This document shows positions 22,223 to 32,886 of a DNA stretch of 64,000 nucleotides, piece after piece; position 1 is the first letter of the stretch; every line of letters begins with the position of its first letter. Made by a program: the position numbers and the translations under genes. The notes beneath the pieces were generated by a model. The model did not search any database, was not told the origin of the DNA, and worked only from the letters and a program-made list of their open reading frames with translations. Source of the DNA: Cercospora beticola. Its lineage: Eukaryota > Ascomycota > Dothideomycetes > Mycosphaerellales > Mycosphaerellaceae. The stretch is taken from contig NC_088939.1 of NCBI RefSeq assembly GCF_033473495.1, forward strand, positions 1,984,001 to 2,048,000. The letters are read 5' to 3'.

Positions 22223-24640
22223 CTAACCTGGGTATCCGGGCATACTCAAAGCGCCGTTGGGCTCAAACATCGGGTTCGTCAAGCCCATGATGTTGCCATC
22301 CAGCGCCCAAGAGAGTGGGTCAAATACAGCATTAGGGCCGAATGACTGATCCCAATTCAGTGCGTCCAGGTCGCTTGCTTGCCCCAGCTGCAGACCGGTG
22401 CTTGGCTGAGTGAGGTGGACATCGGCAAGAGCGTTGTGAGTGGTCCCATTTGGTGGCTGCGGAGTGTTGCGACTGGTGTCGGGAAGGCGTGTAGGGTTCT
22501 GGATGTCGTTGACCAGGTTCTCGCGCCCAGCTTGTCCAGCGCGTTCTCGCCAGCGCCAGATGGCGTCGTACAGCACTGACAGTGAAGACCTGCACCGCAC
22601 CTTGAGGGCAAGCGTGTCGTCGTCGCTGTCGAGCGCGGGATCGGTCTTGAAGACGTCTTGTTCGCCTGAGCCGCTCGAGATCCAGAGCTGAGCCATGACT
22701 TCTGCAAGCCGCTGGGGCAAGTCATTGCTGCGCACGCTGAGTTTGCGCAGTGCGGCCACTGCACGGGTGAAGAGAGTCTTGCCGTAGGTGTTGTCCACAT
22801 GTTTGGCGTAGAAAGAGTGTAGGATCTTCAGGAGGGTCACCGATGCAGCGAGCATCATCTGCTCAATGTATCTTGGCACAAACGCGAACTCACTCGTGCT
22901 CATGGCACTAACATGCTCGAGGAGGGCCGAGGCTGCGATATAGAGGTTTCTTAGATCGACGTGGTAATTGGGCTGGCTGGGCTTGTCGAAGAAGGCGGTA
23001 AGGCGAAGATGCAGCGCGGCGGCTTTGAGGAAGAGAACCTCCAGTGCTGCTAAACATGTCAGGGATGCTTTTGAAAATACCAGCAGTCGACTTACCTTTA
23101 CGTGATTGATTCTGCTTGCCTGTAGACAGGACAGTCACCTCGAGTTCGCCCAGTTCACGAGCATACATGTCGATCTGCAGACCGCGCTGAGCTTGGTCAA
23201 CCTCGACAATGTGGTCACGTTGCATGGTATACAACGTTCGCGTGACGGTATCGTTAAACTTCTCGATCTGACAACGTGTGTGTAGCTCAGGCTTCATGCG
23301 GCCCAGATGAAGACCATATGTGAACCAAGCCCAGCGCGCGAGCGGAGGTTGTCCATTACCGGTGCTGACGTTCTGGGCGACGATGTTCACAGCGGCCCAG
23401 GTGTTGAGTCGATCCGCCACATCTTCATCCCGCAGGTCGACGCGGAACCGACTGAAGTCTTGTGCGTGGGAAGGCCGATGCAAGCCGTGTTGCATAGCGA
23501 GCTGGAACATAATGCCGCACAGCATCATTGTCGGCTCTTGGCTGGTTGACGAGGTAGGTAGTGGCCACGTGCAGAGTAGTGCCAGAGCTTTGGTGACGTG
23601 GTACGACTGTGGTACTTGCGATAACGTTGTCCAGAGCAGCTCCTCCAGCGGACGCTGAAGTTCCATGAACAAACCCGGCTTGAATTCTTGTCGTCGTGCC
23701 GCAATGGCGACGATCGTCCAGTGCAGGAGCGGATGCTCATCATAGTAGGCCTTGTAGCTCAGATCGGCATTGAGCACCGGCATGAAGGGGTGATATGACT
23801 CAAAGTAGATCTGGTACAGGTCGGTGAGTTGCTGCTCCGTCAAGGTGTTGCCGCCGAGCGTGGTGAGCGATGTGCCTGGAGTAATGGAGGACATGGTTGT
23901 AGGAACGAGCTCGCGGTATCCTTGGCTCAAATCGAGCAAGCTCCTTGATGCAGCAGCCTCGCTCGCGCCCAGCCCGTATCCAGTGTTGCCCATAACGGCG
24001 GCCGGAGCGCCTCCATCGGGCGAGGGCTGATAGCTGCCAATGTATGCTGAGCCTGGAGTTTCTTCTGGCAGAAACATGCCCAGCTGTTCGTATCGCGCTA
24101 GCTTTTGCTTGCACCTGTCCAGCTCCTTGACCATCTCCTCATGCGCTGCCCGCTTTCCGAGTCGCTTAAAGCCGTCATCGATGCTGCAATGGAGGCCATG
24201 CTTGACGCATCGATCGCACGGTTTATACTGTTCGCCAGGTCCAGCGACGACGTTGCAACGAAGCTGTCAAGAGTACTAGTTAGCATAGGCTTTTTGTGAC
24301 GGGCTCCACTGTTTCCTCGTATCAAGCTCACCTTCTGCTGTCGACAATCGTTGCAGGCTCTTTTCACGCCGGGCTGGTGACGCGGTTTGTTGCCATTTTG
24401 GCCAGGACTATGCGCCAGCGTGCCACTGCTCGAAGCTCTCCCATCTTCCGCCCCGCCAACTAGGGTGTGCTCTCCATCACCGTGCTCTTGCGCTGTCAAT
24501 GTTCGCTTGCGCTTGCGATCGGGGCCCGCTGCGCCGTCCGGGGTCAGCGTGGTCGTCGGTGAGCTCACTTGCTGCGGCGACACCAGCCCAGCCGCGAGGT
24601 GTGCTGGTGGGTCGAAAGGGGCATTGTTGTGCCAGGACAT
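22223..24640 (-). CDS. Zn2Cys6 (C6) fungal transcription factor, LEU3/WAR1-like
   Basis: Exons 24640..24332, 24263..23096 and 23046..22223 give about 766 residues. The binuclear cluster is split by the first intron (68 nt): RACNDCRQQK ends exon 1 and LRCNVV.. opens exon 2, giving C-x2-C-x6-C-x12-C-x2-C-x6-C, followed by a basic segment and a coiled coil beginning MVKELDRCKQKLARYE. The cysteine spacing and following FKRLGKR resemble LEU3/WAR1-type factors. The central region (LTDLYQIYFESYHPFMP onward) has the fungal-specific transcription factor middle-homology pattern. The second intron ends in a tandem TAGCAG acceptor. A nuclear regulator; target genes cannot be told from the sequence. Start ATG 24640 gives MSWHNN; longer upstream frame lacks support. 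Confidence 0.88.
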
Positions 24641-25713
24641 TGGGCTCACTTCGCCGAAGTCGAGGATTCGAGTGATCAGCGATATCGGCAACAGTGAGAG
24701 TTGGACGATATCGGGAGGGGAAGCAAAGAGCCTGGTTAAGTTGACGGGCTTGGCCTTGGCGATTCCGCTGCGTGGTATAATAAGCGTGAAACTGGAGGGA
24801 CTCTGCGCCCTGTCAATCCTGTGTGACTGTGTCCATCGGAGTCCTGGCCTAGACAGTGCTCGATGTCCAATGTGACTCAAGAACATCATGATCCGATACC
24901 ATTGACGAATGGCACGGGGTAGCAGCCATGCGACCTCTTGCCGCTTGAGCCGGTTCATACTGCCGTGAAGAAGCACTCACCTTCCCGTCTGCCCACGCTC
25001 ATACCTTCCTGTCAGCACACCATAGGAAAGCGTGGGTGGCGATATCCCACGTCGCATAGGCAAGAGAGGGTATGTCGGTTGGACCGGGCTCAACATCACC
25101 TTTCCATTGTAAGGGCACTATCACGTTCTGCAGATGTTGATGACAGAGTACAGTATAGATCTTCCAATCATGTCAGCATGCAAACGACAATGACACTACG
25201 AGCAGGAGCGAGCACGACTTCCATAGCACCATTGCGCGGTATAGACGGATGTGCCACTGATAGGAGTCGCAAAGAGTACCGCACTGATGACAGATTTAGA
25301 ACTTTTCAGCCAGAGATTGGATATGCCGAATGCGGAAAAGACTTCCATCGCGAACACTTCCCCGGACCAGAGTACAAACATGGTGCAAGTGAATCTCATA
25401 TATGAGACTTCTTTCCGCCACATTCGCAAGACTTCACGAAGCATATACTGCACAATGGGCGCTGTACTATGAGGTGTACAAACCTTCCGCAAACAATTCT
25501 CATACCCGACCTTTCCCGACCACTTGCAAGGTACCTTGGAGGCAAACATATCAGCACACCGACCACCTTCAGTGAATGCTTTCGAGATTGCGCTCGGAAG
25601 CCATGGCTGGAGACATTCACTTCGGCGCGGAATAAGCAAGCTGCTCACTTGCATTTGGGGGATCTTCGGGAGATTTTACACAAATCAAACATCAATACCA
25701 CAACTGGCTGGCA
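24641..25713. other. Divergent intergenic region, nothing recognised
   Basis: This contains the 5' leader and promoter of the transcription factor and the upstream region of the following plus-strand gene. No specific site identified. Confidence 0.45.
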
Positions 25714-26172
25714 ATGTGCAACAACCGCTACCTGGAATACGCTTGCGGTCATGGGGACATGATAGGCCTGAGCCATTGTCGCGGAGTCACACACATTCAT
25801 GATCCGATTACGAAAGCGCCCGTAACTGCTTGCTACGGCAGAAACAAGCCGGTCATCTACCTCTCTATGGAGACCGACTGCAGGACTTGTATTATTGACC
25901 GAGCGCTGAAGGGACCGCGAGCGCGACTGAGCGAGGCCATTCAGAATTTCCGGAAGTGCAAGACGGGCGCATTCGTGGCGAACGTGTCCAAGGCCACAAG
26001 GGAATTGGAGGCGGCCATCGCGGAGCTGCAAGCTATTGGTTTGCCAGAGCAGCTGGCTGAGGGATCGAAGAGGTATGGACTCTGGTCTGAGCCTCACGAA
26101 AAGGTGCAAGAAGGCAGCCCGTTGAGGCGAGAACTGGTCGTCGACTCGAGTTTCGAGCTGCACAACATCTAG
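25714..26172 (+). CDS. Small Cys/His-rich protein of unknown function
   Basis: A single exon of 152 residues from the ATG at 25714. The first 60 residues hold repeated Cys and His (CNNRYLEYACGHGD, then HC, HIH, AC and CRTC), a spacing that could bind zinc. The second half is helical and charged (ATRELEAAIAELQAIG). The pattern recalls lineage-specific fungal proteins with an N-terminal C..CGH motif, but I cannot name the family. The convergent neighbour is the RING-YEATS gene, 78 bp away. Composition and clean start favour a real gene. Confidence 0.6.
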   Translation: MCNNRYLEYACGHGDMIGLSHCRGVTHIHDPITKAPVTACYGRNKPVIYLSMETDCRTCIIDRALKGPRARLSEAIQNFRKCKTGAFVANVSKATRELEAAIAELQAIGLPEQLAEGSKRYGLWSEPHEKVQEGSPLRRELVVDSSFELHNI

Positions 26173-26250
26173 CACCAGCGCAGAACTTCTATGCTCATCC
26201 TGGCTGCTGAAATGTTACCCCCAGGTCCAAATCAGATCCCCACTTGTCCC

Positions 26251-27261
26251 TCATTCCTCCGGCGGCGGCTCATAAATGCCGTCCCTCTGATAGCTCCTCA
26301 CAACCCGCTCCCATTCCCTCGTGTCCCTCTCTTCCTCACTACTCACACTTCCATCCCACTCCCTATCATTCTTCACCTTCAATCTCACACCGCCCATACT
26401 ACCCTTTCCGCCAAAGCCTTCAAAATCCAACATCCATTCCAGCGGCAACATTCCCTTCTATGCCCCATCTGGACTATTCTCCGCTTCCGACGAAACCCAT
26501 GTGTACCCGGCCTTCAATATCACATATGCTGTCACAGCGAACGTCCCCCAGCCGAGGCGTTTAACCTCATACGGCGCGCGTTGTCGGATTACGCGATTCG
26601 GGCGGAAAGTGGGATGAAGGACGAGTTGGACCTCCTCGATGATATCCGTCCGACTGGGCTTGACGAAGAACGTCCACTCATGGCAATTCGCCGTCTCCGC
26701 ATCGGCGATGTATCGATGGCGGTTCCCAACATACACTGTCAAAGTCTGGATGCTGCCTTGTTCGCCCAGACTATCCGCTTCTTCTACGCTGCGCTCTCGT
26801 GTCGTCGCGGGATAGTCTCTGCCCAGGCGAGCTGCAAGATCTGGATTGTACGATGCCGTGGTCTGCGTTCTGCACATTGGACACTTGGCTTCGATTCCGG
26901 ATACAGCATCGAATGTTTGGGGTTCTTCGTCGACGTCGACGATTTTCATTTGGGAATTGACGGAGACGTCGGCCCAGTGCGCCATGCAGGATTCACACAT
27001 TGTGTGGTTACATTGTGTTGTCACGGGCCTATACAGGAGGACTTGGCAGATTGGGCAGAGGTCATCTTCGTCGATGTTCTCTTCTGGTCTCGGTGTTGAT
27101 GGCTCATCGGCAGGCTTTTGTGTCTTTCTTCGTGCAGATGATGCTTTGGGTCGAGCTCGTTGACGGGTTTCCGCAGGTTTGCGATCCTCCAATGCCGTGT
27201 GGCGATTCCGAGCTGATCGACGTGGCGGGGCAGGTTCGGAAGACGATACTTGCGAAGCCAT
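26251..27261 (-). CDS. RING finger plus YEATS domain protein, interrupted by an in-frame TAG
   Basis: The ATG at 27261 begins a basic, Ser/Pro-rich N-terminus. A C3HC4 RING follows at about residues 68-130 (CPICQVLLY, CNHTMCESC, CPMC), then a YEATS-like beta domain (HEWTFFVKPS, VQLVLHPTF, VKRLGWGTFAV, ILKAGYTW). The frame stops at TAG 26460..26458, yet the same frame continues with the expected end of a YEATS domain (LPLEWMLDFEGFGGKGSMG) to 26251. Either a 39-nt intron with a weak GTTTCG donor ends at this TAG, or the TAG is a nonsense or readthrough codon. RING domains act as ubiquitin ligases and YEATS domains bind acylated histone lysines, so a chromatin-linked ubiquitination role is inferred. 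Confidence 0.78.
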
Positions 27262-27912
27262 GCTGAAAATGATGTTCAGATCAACGAAATAGAAGAAGGA
27301 GAAGAAGGACCATCACATCGTGCGAGTCTCTACAAGTGGCACAGGAGCTAAGCGTGTCGAAGGATTCACTTTTGTTGACATCTTCTTATCGATAAAAGCT
27401 GTAGCGGCTGCCTGGTCTCGTCATGGCTCATGGCTAACGGGACTAGCGTAGATTGCTGCATGAAGCTGTTCGAGGCCCTCGAGCAATCTATTTCTGCCTG
27501 GGGCAGACAATCGTTGAGTTGACGATGAGAATATGGCTAACGAAGCGTGGCGTTGTTACATGAGACACAAGTACTCATGTTGATCCGTCTTGGCAGCTGC
27601 GGCGACGAAGACAAGAGAAGGCGTATCGACACGTTATTGGTCACCCTGCTGACCGGTTTGCCTCAGCTAATAGCGCCTACCCAGCTGAGCTGAGCACGCA
27701 GGACCGTCGCAATCCTGGACTCTCGATGTCGATACACGAACATTGACATCCTGCCTTTCCGAAGACATCGACGTTTTCCCGAGCTCCAAGATCCACAGAC
27801 GCGATCCGATACTAGTGCTCAGCCTTGTACAGCAAACGGGTATCCGCCAGGCTGCAGCCTTGCTGCACGCGCAACGTCTAAGCCTCGCGCCGACGGCTCT
27901 GCTGGTCTCAAG
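27262..27912. other. Divergent promoter region
   Basis: This separates the RING-YEATS gene and the C2H2 gene, which are transcribed away from each other. No specific site identified. Confidence 0.45.
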
Positions 27913-29098
27913 ATGCAATCCCCCTACAGCGATGACTGCGATGGCTCTCAAGGCTTTTTTGAAGCAGAAGGCTTGGAAAAGATCGAACCTGTGCTGATAG
28001 GTCAGGTCGCGGCAGTTGACAACGACGACATGTATGATTCAACCGCCAAGGAGGTTGGGCCTGGTGACAACGACCCTGGCCTCGAGTCGTTAGGGTTGGG
28101 ACCAGGTCGTCTCGCGTCCGAACCTCCTTCAGCCTTATTGCAAGAAGACCGTGGAGAAACGCCTCCAGCCTTGTTGCAAGGACGCTCTGGAGAAACATTT
28201 CGTACGGCTACGCCTGACTTGGACGATGTTCCAGCTCTCTCTCACTCACCTCGAAGCATTACGATGGAGGAGACCACACTCGAAGAGCCACAGATGTTCA
28301 GAGCATACGACGATCAAGCAGCCGCTTTGCATGGCAGGTATGAAAGCGGGCATACCAGGGGACAGGCAGAAAGGCCAGCATCTGAAGAACGCCCGGTGAC
28401 ACCAGATACACCAGATGTGTCAGCTCGTTCTCGATCGCTTGGAAAGAGTGTTGCCAGTCCTGATGCTGGACATGAGATGAACACACGGACAATTGGCAGC
28501 GATCGTAGTCCTGTGATATGGGGGTCTTCTCCTACGTTTCCAAGCAACGTTATCGTGCGGGAGCCTATAACGACCTCAGCACAACGCAGAGTGCCCAAAA
28601 CACCGAAAGGACACAGGGAGTCCCCAAAAGGACGAAATGGTGGCAGGAGAGCGGATTCAGGTTCGAAACAATTCAAATGCCCTTTTCCAGGCTGCGACAA
28701 AAAACCATTCAAGAGCAAATTCGAGCTGGAGTATGTGCGGCCGTTTCTCTTCCCACTTGTCAGTTTGGTTGCTAACGTTGTCCAGTTCACATCAGAACAG
28801 TCACAAGACCACTAGAGACTTTCCCTGTAGAAAACCAGTGTGCAATGAACGGTTCCGCCGTCCTAGCGACCGGAACAGACACGAGGAGAGATCCGTCAAG
28901 CATGGCGGAAAAGGTATTGCCTGTCCTTATTGTCCAGTAAACGAGCAAAAGTTGGCCAGGATCGATAATTTGAAGAAACACATCAAGAGACACCATGGAG
29001 ACGAGAAACTGGAAAAATATACGGACATGGTAAAGACTAGTCCACGCCCATCACAGCGAATGGATTTTGAGTTCATCGCTTTTCGACCCAAGTCTTAG
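27913..29098 (+). CDS. C2H2 zinc finger protein
   Basis: Exons 27913..28730 and 28786..29098 are joined by a 55-nt intron (GTATGT..TCCAG, GCTAAC branch motif); the product is about 376 residues. The N-terminal 230 residues are acidic and Ser/Pro-rich, with a short imperfect duplication around ALLQEDRGETPP / ALLQGRSGET. The C-terminus carries two fingers split by the intron: CPFPGCDKKPFKSKF..H, and CRKPVCNERFRRPSDRNRH, plus a third CPYC...HIKRHH. A probable DNA-binding regulator. The splice restores DSHQNSH exactly. Its stop lies only 3 bp from the stop of the convergent protease gene. Confidence 0.85.
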
Positions 29099-29101
29099 AG
29101 C

Positions 29102-30097
29102 TCACAAGACAATGGGATCGTCTGAATTGCCACCTGCTCGTCGGACTTGGTCTTCCGCAGTGGCGGCACTCTCCGTTTCCACCGCTTGACACTCTTCTTC
29201 CAGGAACACCTTTACAGCCTCCCAGGCCACACCTCTCCGCATGCCGGTCTCATCGTCCCAGCTCGAATGGACGCCAACCAGTCCTCCATTGTTGGCATCG
29301 ATCAACGGCGCACCTGAATGGCCCCAATACGTCCAGCAATCGTGTTTCAGCGCGCCAATCTCCGAATTATCCTGGACATCTTGCGCACGATCCAGACCTC
29401 GAAACTTTCCGTCACTGATGTGCAAGACATCATAGCCCGTCTCCACAACACCCTCAGTGGCATCGAACGCTTCGAGGTCTTCGGCTCCAGGGCTTCCTAT
29501 GCAGAACAGCGGAGCTCGAAGTTTGGGAGGTGAAGACGAGAGTCGGACGTATGGGAAGGGTTCTGATCTGAAGGATGATGGAGCCGCTGTGATCTGCAAC
29601 AATGCCAGATCGCGTGTCGAATCGAATGCAACGGGCTTTGCCTGTACTGGGTCGCCAGAAGCGAAGAGAAGCCAACGTGTTTGGTTCTTGGTGCGATTGT
29701 ATTCGGCCGGGGTTTCGGCTATGCAGTGCGCACAAGTCAACAACAGGCCTGTCGGGGAGATGCAGAAGGCTGTCGACGAGCCTTCCCAGACGAAGAGGAG
29801 GGTTGCGGCGACTGCTTCAGCAAGCGTCGGCGATGCCGTCTTGTTGGATTCAATGAATCGAGGAATCTGCGCATCAGGCTGGCGGAGTTTGACTTGCTTG
29901 AGGCGGAGAGTCTGCTGGTCGGCTTTCGACAGTCGACGAATCTTCCCCTCGATTTGAGACTCGTCGAGATACGCTGAGACAACGCTGGCTTTCATGTGTC
30001 TCGGGACGCTCATCGTCCTGCTAGGCCCTGGCGCTGCAACGCGGTCTTTCGAGATCTCGTTGTTTGGCGCCCGAGAGGCGGATCTTGTCGTTCTCAT
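29102..30097 (-). CDS. Trypsin-like serine protease, probably cytosolic or nuclear
   Basis: A single exon of 331 residues. After a basic, Arg-rich N-terminus and a helical stretch (residues 40-80), a chymotrypsin-fold domain shows the full triad: His in LTCAHC, Asp in RDLALLQI and Ser in YWGHSGAPL. There is no signal peptide or membrane segment, so action inside the cell is likely, as for the fungal trypsin-like peptidases of the S1/HtrA-like group. No PDZ domain follows. It converges on the C2H2 gene with a 3-bp gap between stop codons, so the transcripts must overlap at their 3' ends. Confidence 0.82.
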   Translation of the reverse strand: MRTTRSASRAPNNEISKDRVAAPGPSRTMSVPRHMKASVVSAYLDESQIEGKIRRLSKADQQTLRLKQVKLRQPDAQIPRFIESNKTASPTLAEAVAATLLFVWEGSSTAFCISPTGLLLTCAHCIAETPAEYNRTKNQTRWLLFASGDPVQAKPVAFDSTRDLALLQITAAPSSFRSEPFPYVRLSSSPPKLRAPLFCIGSPGAEDLEAFDATEGVVETGYDVLHISDGKFRGLDRAQDVQDNSEIGALKHDCWTYWGHSGAPLIDANNGGLVGVHSSWDDETGMRRGVAWEAVKVFLEEECQAVETESAATAEDQVRRAGGNSDDPIVL

Positions 30098-31371
30098 GGC
30101 CTACGTCCAAGCAGTGGATCGTGATGCAGTTGGACTATCTGTTCAAGAAGTTACGAAGATAGTTGTCAGTAGATATACAGAAACGTACTATAGGATCATA
30201 TCCTTGTAGCCGCTTTTCCTAAAGCCTTTGCTGCCTGCCCGCATCCTTCGATCTGATGAGTCATCCAATGCATGAAGATAATTCTGTATGAAACTGAATA
30301 TGGCCCCGGCCTCGACTCACTTTTTGCTGTTTGATTCGAAGCCCACAACATGACAATGCTGGTGCGTATGCAATTCCACATCGAATGATCGATCAGGTGC
30401 CTGCTCCCTCAGAGGTCGACAGTAGTTTGTCTGTTCAAGTCTTGTCCCCTTTGCCAGCCACGTCGTTGCGCGCCGCTCGCACTCACATTGCTCCCGCCAA
30501 GGGGCTGGCGCGTCGATGGACCTTCTCAGCTCTGTTCAAGTACGTCCTCTTGTCCCAATGTACTGCGAGCGCAATTCAGAGCTCGCCAGTCGCATACGCT
30601 GAAAGCCATCCGTCGAAGTATCCGAGAATCGATAACCGTGTCGTTAGTGTTACTCGTGGGCGTCCAGGGTGGTGTGGAGTAGTCTGCCATTCGGGGATGA
30701 CCATCGTTCGCCATAGCTGCGTCCGTCGAGTCGCTGCTGTCGAGCGCGCGTCGCTTCTGCCATCCAAATCAAGAGGTTTGCTCGTATGTATCGCTATCGA
30801 AGACCTCGGACACACTGCTCGATGCGGAGGGGTGCTTATCTGGCGATGTACCGAGTTCGTTTGCTCTGCTCTGCGATCAGCCAAGTTGCACGAATACCAG
30901 TTTCGCTGTCCATAATCATACCCATGCGGTGTTTCACCGTCCACGATCGATGCCATTGCCATCTCTTCTTCACCCTGATGAGCATAGACTCTGCTCGGCG
31001 TCCAGGAACCAAGCGTGTGTAGTCGTGCGCTCCCAACTCGTGGTCTCTCCTCGCTTCACCTCAGGCTTCACTTCACATCATCCATGCTCTCGCCCGCCGC
31101 TAGCTCCTTGACCTGCATGAGCACCCACACGCCAACAAATTGCCCTTTCGCCGCCCTTTTCTTCGTTCCCTCCCCTCAGAACGATCTCAGCAGCAACCAC
31201 CACCACCACCACAAGAAGAGAGATCGCTGCACCACCACCACCACACCACCAGAAGAGAGCCTCCGGCACCTCCATCACCACACCACCACTCTCCGCCTCT
31301 CTCTCTTCTTCTCTCCGCGCTCCGCACCACCACCGCGCCACCACACCACCAACCCACCAACAACCACAACA
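30098..31371. other. Intergenic region with ACC-rich leader at its end
   Basis: No gene seen from 30098 to about 31180. From about 31196 to 31370 the plus strand is dominated by ACC/CCA triplets and forms the 5' leader of the small coiled-coil gene. Confidence 0.45.
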
Positions 31372-31865
31372 ATGAGCAGCCGCCGAGACCGCGAGCGCGA
31401 CGTGCGTGAGCTCGCGCAGCTCCGCATCGAGAACGAGGCCCTCCGCGGCCAATACCAAATGGTGCAGGACGAGCTGGTCCGCACCAGTGCCTGGGCCAGC
31501 CACTACCAGGCAGAGAGCGAGCAGAAGGACGGCAGTAAGTTTCTTCCCATTGACCCTTGTGACGTCCGCTCAATGCAGATCAATCGCTTGCTTCTGCATC
31601 ATCATGCTAATCAAAGCCGCCCTGATAGCCATCAACGAGCTCATTGAGCAGAAGAAGCAGACCGACGAGCAGAACTTCGCCCGTAAGCCTCCTCCCCCTG
31701 ACGTGCCAGTGGCATCCGCTTCATGTCGAGAAATCGCTTGCTTCTGAAATCATTATGCTAATCAAAGCCGTCCTGCCAGAAATCAACGAGCTGAAGCAGT
31801 ACATCGAGCAGCTGGAGAGAGAGAAGTTGGAGTTGCAGATGGCCGCAGTAAACATCAACAAGTAG
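31372..31865 (+). CDS. Small coiled-coil protein (108 residues) with duplicated intron-exon unit
   Basis: Exons 31372..31534, 31617..31682 and 31768..31865. The product is almost entirely charged heptad-like helix (DVRELAQLRIENEALRG, INELIEQKKQTDEQ, INELKQYIEQLEREK), so it should form a coiled coil. Both introns (82 and 85 nt) and the starts of the exons that follow them are clearly related in sequence, pointing to an internal duplication. The leader is unusually rich in ACC repeats. A second gene at 56945 has the same organisation of ACC-rich leader and short coiled-coil product. Function unknown; a scaffold or structural role is only a guess. Confidence 0.72.
31579..31792 (+). repeat. Direct repeat spanning intron 3' ends and exon starts
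   Basis: Copy 1 is 31579..31641 and copy 2 is 31730..31792, offset 151 bp. Shared blocks include AATCGCTTGCTTCTG, ATGCTAATCAAAGCCG and ATCAACGAGCT. The similarity runs through the branch site, the AAAG acceptor and into the following exon. The 5' halves of the introns are also alike (GTAAG.. and TCCGCT.CATG). Confidence 0.8.
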
Positions 31866-32520
31866 ACAGATACATCACGTCGAAATGAGAGCGGATTTTT
31901 CAAGTCGTTACTGCATTTGGTATTTTCTGAATTTTCTGAACTAATGAAAGCCACTCACGCTTCTGCTTGCTGCAGTTACCTTTGATTGCTCATGGCGGTA
32001 ACACACTTACAAAAAGCCACTCTGCTTCCGGTCTTTGCCACCATGTGTGGCAAGACAGCAGCATCTCGTGGAGTACATGAGAGCAAGTCCGGGGTACTGT
32101 TCTTCCATCGCTCGAGCGAAAACCGTGCCGTGTCCCTGTGTATGAGCCGCATACCTTGCGCGGTTCAATTGCGCTGTGCTTTTTTTTTGTGTATTTTGGG
32201 AATTATACGTGCCCGGACAGGAGGGCTGCGTGCACCGTGATGTTGTGCCGTCAGTGAGTATCACTCCGTGTCAGTGGCAGCCATGTGAAAGCAAGCTTAG
32301 ACTTAGCTGGTCAACCTTGCGCCTGCCATTGTTCTCCAACTTCCATCGAATTTCGAGGCCGCGTGGTCTCATGTCTCCAAGTGGGAGCCTTCGTGGTTGT
32401 TGTGTCAGCCTTGGGTGACGAGTCGTCATGTCGGGTCGCTGCAACTTAGCTGATTGCTCAGAGGGGTGTTTAGTCGGCGTTCTCGCGACGGGGCTGCTGA
32501 CGCAACGACAAGGGATCGGA
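31866..32520. other. Intergenic region, nothing recognised
   Basis: The 3' flank of two converging transcription units. A short poly-T run lies near 32180. Confidence 0.4.
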
Positions 32521-32886
32521 TCAGCAGCCTCCGTCGGCGGCCTTGGCGCTCTGAAGGAGCTCAGCAAGCCTCTGGATTTCCTCTTGCGACCATTCCTCGA
32601 TTGGTCGGAAGTGTGGTGAAGCCGGAACGACAGGATCACTGAAGCTGATGGGCAGGATGCCGATGCACATGAGACCTCCGGTGGCCCTGATATCCGCCAG
32701 AAACTCAGCGACCTCTTCATTTCCTTGTGGCGGGTTCTTGCCGTTGAATTTGTACTTATTGCCATGTGAAGCATCGTTGATTGGCACTCCCACAGCAGCC
32801 GGAGCAGAAGACTTGGCAGTGACGGCTTTGTGCTCATCAGGCCAACAGCAGGGAGGGCCGAAACAGCAGACCGGATCTCCTGGATA
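32521..32886 (-). other. In-frame 122-codon extension downstream of the BuGZ-like stop codon
   Basis: After the TAG at 32889..32887 the same frame stays open for 122 codons to 32521. It has no ATG near its start but has protein-like composition, with amphipathic stretches (NEEVAEFLADIRATGG, IEEWSQEEIQRLAELLQ) and a Cys cluster (CCFGPPCC). It could be a C-terminal extension reached by readthrough or an unseen splice, or the remnant of a longer original protein. It is not an independent gene by any start codon I can see. Confidence 0.5.

Noticed and set aside
22332..22800. Open frames on both strands inside the transcription factor gene
   Set aside because: Shadows of the Zn2Cys6 coding sequence.
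31140..31573. Long frames reading His/Pro/Gly repeats around the ACC-rich leader
   Set aside because: They are translations of a low-complexity leader in other frames, not genes.
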